In this document: positions 22,246 to 25,821 of the stretch, in pieces
Position numbering within the stretch: position 1 is the stretch's first letter
How the letters are laid out: each line of letters opens with the position of its first letter
Assembly (NCBI GenBank): GCA_005800795.1
Contig: SYEN01000019.1
Location: 1-25,821, forward strand
DNA: 25,821 bases
Direction: 5' to 3'
Source: Burkholderiales bacterium
GTDB lineage: Bacteria > Pseudomonadota > Gammaproteobacteria > Burkholderiales > SG8-41
Translations under genes and position numbers: made by a program
Notes under the pieces: generated by a model
Told to the model about the DNA's origin: nothing
What the model saw: only the letters and a program-made list of their open reading frames with translations
Databases searched by the model: none

Positions 22246-25200
22246 ATGACTAACACCCTGATCTTCATCGACGCCCGCATCAGCGGCTATCAAAAACTCC
22301 TCGACGGCATGCCGCAGGGCGCGGAGGTGGTGCTACTATCACCCAGCGAAGACGGCCTTGCACAGATCACCAGCGCGCTGGCCGGGCGTTCGAATCTGGA
22401 TGCGATTCATCTCATCAGCCACGGCAGCGAAGGTGCACTGTATTTGGGTGGCAGCGTGCTCAACAGCACAACGCTGGCGGGTTACACCGCGCAGTTGCAG
22501 CAGCTGGGTCAGGCGCTGGCGCCCAGCGGCGACTTGCTGCTGTACGGCTGCGACGTCGCCAGCGGCGACGCGGGCATGGATTTCATCACGCGCTTATCCG
22601 TGATCACCGGCGCGGATGTGGCGGCGTCCACCGATCTCACCGGCGCTGCCGCGCTGGGCGGTGATGCGGTGCTGGAAGTTGCCACCGGCAGCATTGAAGC
22701 CAGCGGCGTGCTCACGGTAGAAATTTTAGTGCAACTGGATACCTTGCTGGCGGCGCCGGTGTTGGGTAACCCCGTTGCTGCAACGCCCACTTATACCGAA
22801 AACGGCGCGCCGGTCGTCATAGCGCCAAATCTCACGGTTGCCGACATTGACAGTCCCGCGGTCGTTTCCGCCACCGTCCGTATTACCAATGCGCTACGGG
22901 GCGATGTGCTCGCGGCCAATGTAAGTGACACGCCCATTGCCCAAAGCTATAACGCATCTAACGGCACGTTGCAGCTGACTGGCAACGCCACGATTGCGCA
23001 GTATCAGCAGGTGCTCGCTTCCGTGACGTTTTCTTCCACAAGCGACAGCCCTACGATGTTTGGCCAGAGTGGCAGCCGCACCATAGAGATTCAGGTTAAT
23101 GACGGCTCGACACAGACCGGCCCGTTGTTTGGGACGGGGATTGATTACCGAGCGGGATCAGAGCCTCAGTCTGTCGCCGCCGCCGATATTAACGGCGACG
23201 GTAAACAGGATCTAGTGGTGGCGCATTATTTTGGCCCCGACAACGTCTCGTTGCTACTCGGCAATGGAGACGGCACGTTTCAGGCGGCCCGCAAGTTCGC
23301 AGTAGGGGCGAACCTGCAATCTGTGGCCATTGCCGAACTTAACGGCGACGGCAAACTCGATCTTGCAGTGGTAGGCGGCACCGCAAGTAGTGGCAATGTC
23401 GCAGTGCTGCTTGGTAACGGTGATGGCACGTTTGGTGCGGCCAATAATTACGTGACTGGATCCGATCCCCGATCCGTTGCCATAGGCGATCTGAATGGCG
23501 ACGGCAAGCTCGATCTGGCGGTGGCGAACAGTAGCTCTGCTAACGTATCGTTGCTGCTGGGCAGTGGCGATGGCACGTTTGGGGCGGCCAATAATTACGT
23601 GACTGGATCCAATCCCCGATCCGTTGCCATAGGCGATCTGAATGGCGACGGCAAGCTCGATCTGGCGGTGGCGAACAGTAGCTCTGGCAACGTATCGTTG
23701 CTGCTCGGCAATGGCGATGGCACGTTTCAGACGGCCAGTAATTTTGCGGCGGGAGCAGGCTCCTTTTCTGTTGCTACAGCCGATCTGAATAGAGATGGCA
23801 AACTTGATCTGGCGATAGCGAATGTTTCGGATGCCACCGTCTCGGTTCTAATCGGCAACGGCAATGGCACGTTTCAGGCGGCTAGTAATCTCGGTGTGGG
23901 AATTAGCCCCCAATCAGTTGTCATCGCGGATATTAACGGCGATGGCAGACTTGATCTGGCAGTGTTAAACCAAGGTTCCAACAGCGTTTCGGTACTCAAC
24001 GGTAACGGCGATGGCACGTTTCAGTCAGCTGGTAGTGTCACGGTGGGCGGCATGGCGACGTCCGCTGTCGTTGGCGACTTTAACGGCAACGGTGGTCTTG
24101 ATCTGGCGGTAACTTCTGTCTTTAAAGTCGGTGTTTCAGTGTTGCTTAATATCAGTACCAATTTAAGCAACGTGCAACGAGCGTCAGTATCCGTCAACGC
24201 TGTCGATGATCGCCCTACGGGTTCCGTCACTATCAGCGGCACGGCCACCCAAGGCCAAACATTAACCGCGACGAACACCCTGGCGGATGCGGATGGCTTG
24301 GGCAAGATCAGCTATCAATGGGTCGCCGCAGGCGTTGCCATAGCCGGGGCCACGGCCAACACCTTCACGTTGACGCAAGCACAGGTCGGCAAAACCATCA
24401 CCGTCACTGCGGACTACACCGACGGAACAGGCAGGTCAGAAGCCGTCACCAGCAGTGCCACCGGCGCCGTCGCCAACGTTAACGACGCCCCCACAGGCGG
24501 TGTCACCATAACCGGTCTGCCAATAGTAGGCCGGACACTGGCGGCTTCGAACAACTTGGCCGACGCAGACGGACTGGGCGCGATCAGCTACCAATGGAGC
24601 GCTGCTGGCGTGGTGATAACGGGGGCAACCGCCAGCACCTACACCCTGACCCCGGGCGAAGCGGGCAAAGCCATATCTGTTACCGCAAGTTACATAGATG
24701 GCCAAGGCGCGGCAGAGAGCGTTGCCGCCACTGCCACCGGGACGGTGCAAGGCTCCACGCAAAGCGGCGGCAGCGGTAACGGCACTGCAATGGCATCAGT
24801 GGTGTTCGGTGATTTCGCTGCGGATATGCGGCTGTCGACCTCGGGGTATGGCATCGCACCTCTGCAAAACTTTCAGTCATTTGTGAACAGCTTTATCGCG
24901 GTGCGCGAAGAAATCCTGTCGCTAACGCCAACCGACTTATCGGTCCGGAGTTTCGACGCTGCCGGGAACTCTGTCGTTGCTTCGGCGCAGGGTAACTTCA
25001 CGACGGGATTCATAAATACTTTCATTTTCCAGGGTGGCGAAATTACATATACGCTTCTCGGCAATTTTCAAGTTCAATCGAATGGAACCATAGTCGGTTT
25101 TGTTTCGGAAGTGCGCTACGACCTGTTGCGGGATGGCAGTTTGGTCAGCCGGTTTTCGGGAATTAGCGTTCCATCTGCCATGGTGTGGAGTGATGGAAAT

Positions 25201-25821
25201 CTACCCCCCTTGCAACCAGACAGTGATTATCTGAGGGGAAACGACGCTATCACCGGCAGTGTTGGGAATGATTATTTGCTTGGCTATGCAGGTAGTGACT
25301 CGATTTCCGGTGGCGCCGCAAACGACACTATTGACGGCGGCGCCGGTATGGATTTTATGGAAGGCGGCGTTGGAGATGACACTTATTTGATCGATAGCGC
25401 TATTGGTGAGTTCGCTCACGAACTTCCTGAACAGGGTGCCGATACGGTAATCAGCTCAATATCTTATGTGTTGTCCCTAAATCTTGAGAATCTAACGCTG
25501 ACTGGCAGTGCGTCCGAAGGTATCGGCCACAACGGTGCAAATTCGATCATCGGCAATGTGGCAAACAACACTCTGCAGGGGCTGGACGGAGATGATTACC
25601 TCGATGGTGGCGCTGGCATTGATATTTTGAACGGCGGTGCAGGCAATGACGCGTACACCATCGACAATGGCGCTGACAGCATAGTAGAAACCTCAGGCAC
25701 CGACACCGTGCATGTTTTCATACCGTATGTGCTTGCCGCTGACCTCGAAAATTTGGTGCTATTGGGCACCGCCTCGTACGGCGTGGGCAATGCCTCGGAC
25801 AACAAGATTTTCGGCAATAGC
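22246..25821 (+). CDS. Giant RTX adhesin with DUF4347, FG-GAP and Ig-like repeats, cut by right edge
   Basis: The frame runs 1192 codons from ATG 22246 to the edge without a stop. Residues 1 to about 155 are a DUF4347 domain with LISHG (H59) and LYGC (C102). A cadherin-like region (about 168-290) follows. Seven FG-GAP/VCBS-type repeats (about 296-628) each carry a DxNGDGxxDL calcium loop. Two Ig-like repeats with ADADGLG and ISYQW lie at about 657-834. A region I do not recognise (about 845-990) precedes RTX nonapeptide blocks (GGAxNDxxxGG) from about 996. There is no signal peptide, as expected for type I secretion with a C-terminal signal that lies off the window. The ribosome binding site is weak. 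The likely role is surface adhesion; no secretion genes are visible here. Confidence 0.9.
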   Translation, partial: MTNTLIFIDARISGYQKLLDGMPQGAEVVLLSPSEDGLAQITSALAGRSNLDAIHLISHGSEGALYLGGSVLNSTTLAGYTAQLQQLGQALAPSGDLLLYGCDVASGDAGMDFITRLSVITGADVAASTDLTGAAALGGDAVLEVATGSIEASGVLTVEILVQLDTLLAAPVLGNPVAATPTYTENGAPVVIAPNLTVADIDSPAVVSATVRITNALRGDVLAANVSDTPIAQSYNASNGTLQLTGNATIAQYQQVLASVTFSSTSDSPTMFGQSGSRTIEIQVNDGSTQTGPLFGTGIDYRAGSEPQSVAAADINGDGKQDLVVAHYFGPDNVSLLLGNGDGTFQAARKFAVGANLQSVAIAELNGDGKLDLAVVGGTASSGNVAVLLGNGDGTFGAANNYVTGSDPRSVAIGDLNGDGKLDLAVANSSSANVSLLLGSGDGTFGAANNYVTGSNPRSVAIGDLNGDGKLDLAVANSSSGNVSLLLGNGDGTFQTASNFAAGAGSFSVATADLNRDGKLDLAIANVSDATVSVLIGNGNGTFQAASNLGVGISPQSVVIADINGDGRLDLAVLNQGSNSVSVLNGNGDGTFQSAGSVTVGGMATSAVVGDFNGNGGLDLAVTSVFKVGVSVLLNISTNLSNVQRASVSVNAVDDRPTGSVTISGTATQGQTLTATNTLADADGLGKISYQWVAAGVAIAGATANTFTLTQAQVGKTITVTADYTDGTGRSEAVTSSATGAVANVNDAPTGGVTITGLPIVGRTLAASNNLADADGLGAISYQWSAAGVVITGATASTYTLTPGEAGKAISVTASYIDGQGAAESVAATATGTVQGSTQSGGSGNGTAMASVVFGDFAADMRLSTSGYGIAPLQNFQSFVNSFIAVREEILSLTPTDLSVRSFDAAGNSVVASAQGNFTTGFINTFIFQGGEITYTLLGNFQVQSNGTIVGFVSEVRYDLLRDGSLVSRFSGISVPSAMVWSDGNLPPLQPDSDYLRGNDAITGSVGNDYLLGYAGSDSISGGAANDTIDGGAGMDFMEGGVGDDTYLIDSAIGEFAHELPEQGADTVISSISYVLSLNLENLTLTGSASEGIGHNGANSIIGNVANNTLQGLDGDDYLDGGAGIDILNGGAGNDAYTIDNGADSIVETSGTDTVHVFIPYVLAADLENLVLLGTASYGVGNASDNKIFGNS
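23437..23730 (+). repeat. Tandem 147-bp repeat, two copies, about 97% alike
   Basis: Units 23437-23583 and 23584-23730 differ at roughly five bases (for example Asp/Asn in GSDPRS versus GSNPRS). Each encodes one 49-residue FG-GAP-type repeat. The neighbouring repeats are far more diverged, so this is a recent in-frame duplication. Confidence 0.85.

Overview
The window is GC-rich chromosomal DNA, almost certainly from a proteobacterium and most likely a betaproteobacterium. The reasons are a Bug-type (TctC) solute receptor, a SigF/NrsF-type ECF sigma module, a DUF547/DUF3047 complement and an arsenosugar-type gene set. No rRNA, tRNA, CRISPR array, phage gene or insertion sequence is visible. 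All calls come from reading the translated sequence; no database search was run.

Layout. Positions 1-3750 (minus) hold an ECF sigma factor, its NrsF anti-sigma factor, a 54-residue membrane peptide, a DUF302 protein and a GGDEF/EAL protein cut by the left edge. Back-to-back promoters of the SigF type (TGTAACC, 16 bases, CGAAYT) lie at 3766-3862. One serves the sigma gene. The other points at what looks like the remnant of a bufC-like gene (to 4571). Positions 4711-13276 (plus) form one tightly packed run: ArsS-like radical SAM protein, phosphoesterase-fold protein, DedA-flavoprotein disulfide reductase fusion, DUF547 protein, a putative di-iron four-helix protein, two TIGR04283-type glycosyltransferases, a TIGR04282/DUF2064 transferase and a DUF3047 protein. 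It looks like an arsenosugar operon, but arsM is not in the window.

Positions 13526-16842 carry a Rieske oxygenase, a convergent YdcF-family protein, a 3-mercaptopyruvate sulfurtransferase and a DUF2784 membrane protein. Positions 16874-20044 (minus) carry a Bug receptor, an arylmalonate decarboxylase/maleate isomerase superfamily protein and a dihydropyrimidinase, plausibly a catabolic operon for a cyclic amide or substituted malonate-type compound. Positions 20197-21838 (minus) encode a monohaem cytochrome c and a flavocytochrome c sulfide dehydrogenase flavoprotein (FccAB). From 22246 to the right edge runs a giant RTX protein: DUF4347 domain, seven FG-GAP/VCBS-type repeats, two Ig-like repeats, then RTX calcium repeats.

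The most unusual signal is not a gene. An AT-rich 14-mer, AAAACAAWTACTTA, occurs five times exactly and two or three more times with one or two mismatches, mostly on the plus strand and mostly at gene edges. Other points for follow-up are the divergent SigF-type promoters with a decayed target, the di-iron protein inside the arsenosugar run, and the recent 147-bp duplication in the adhesin.
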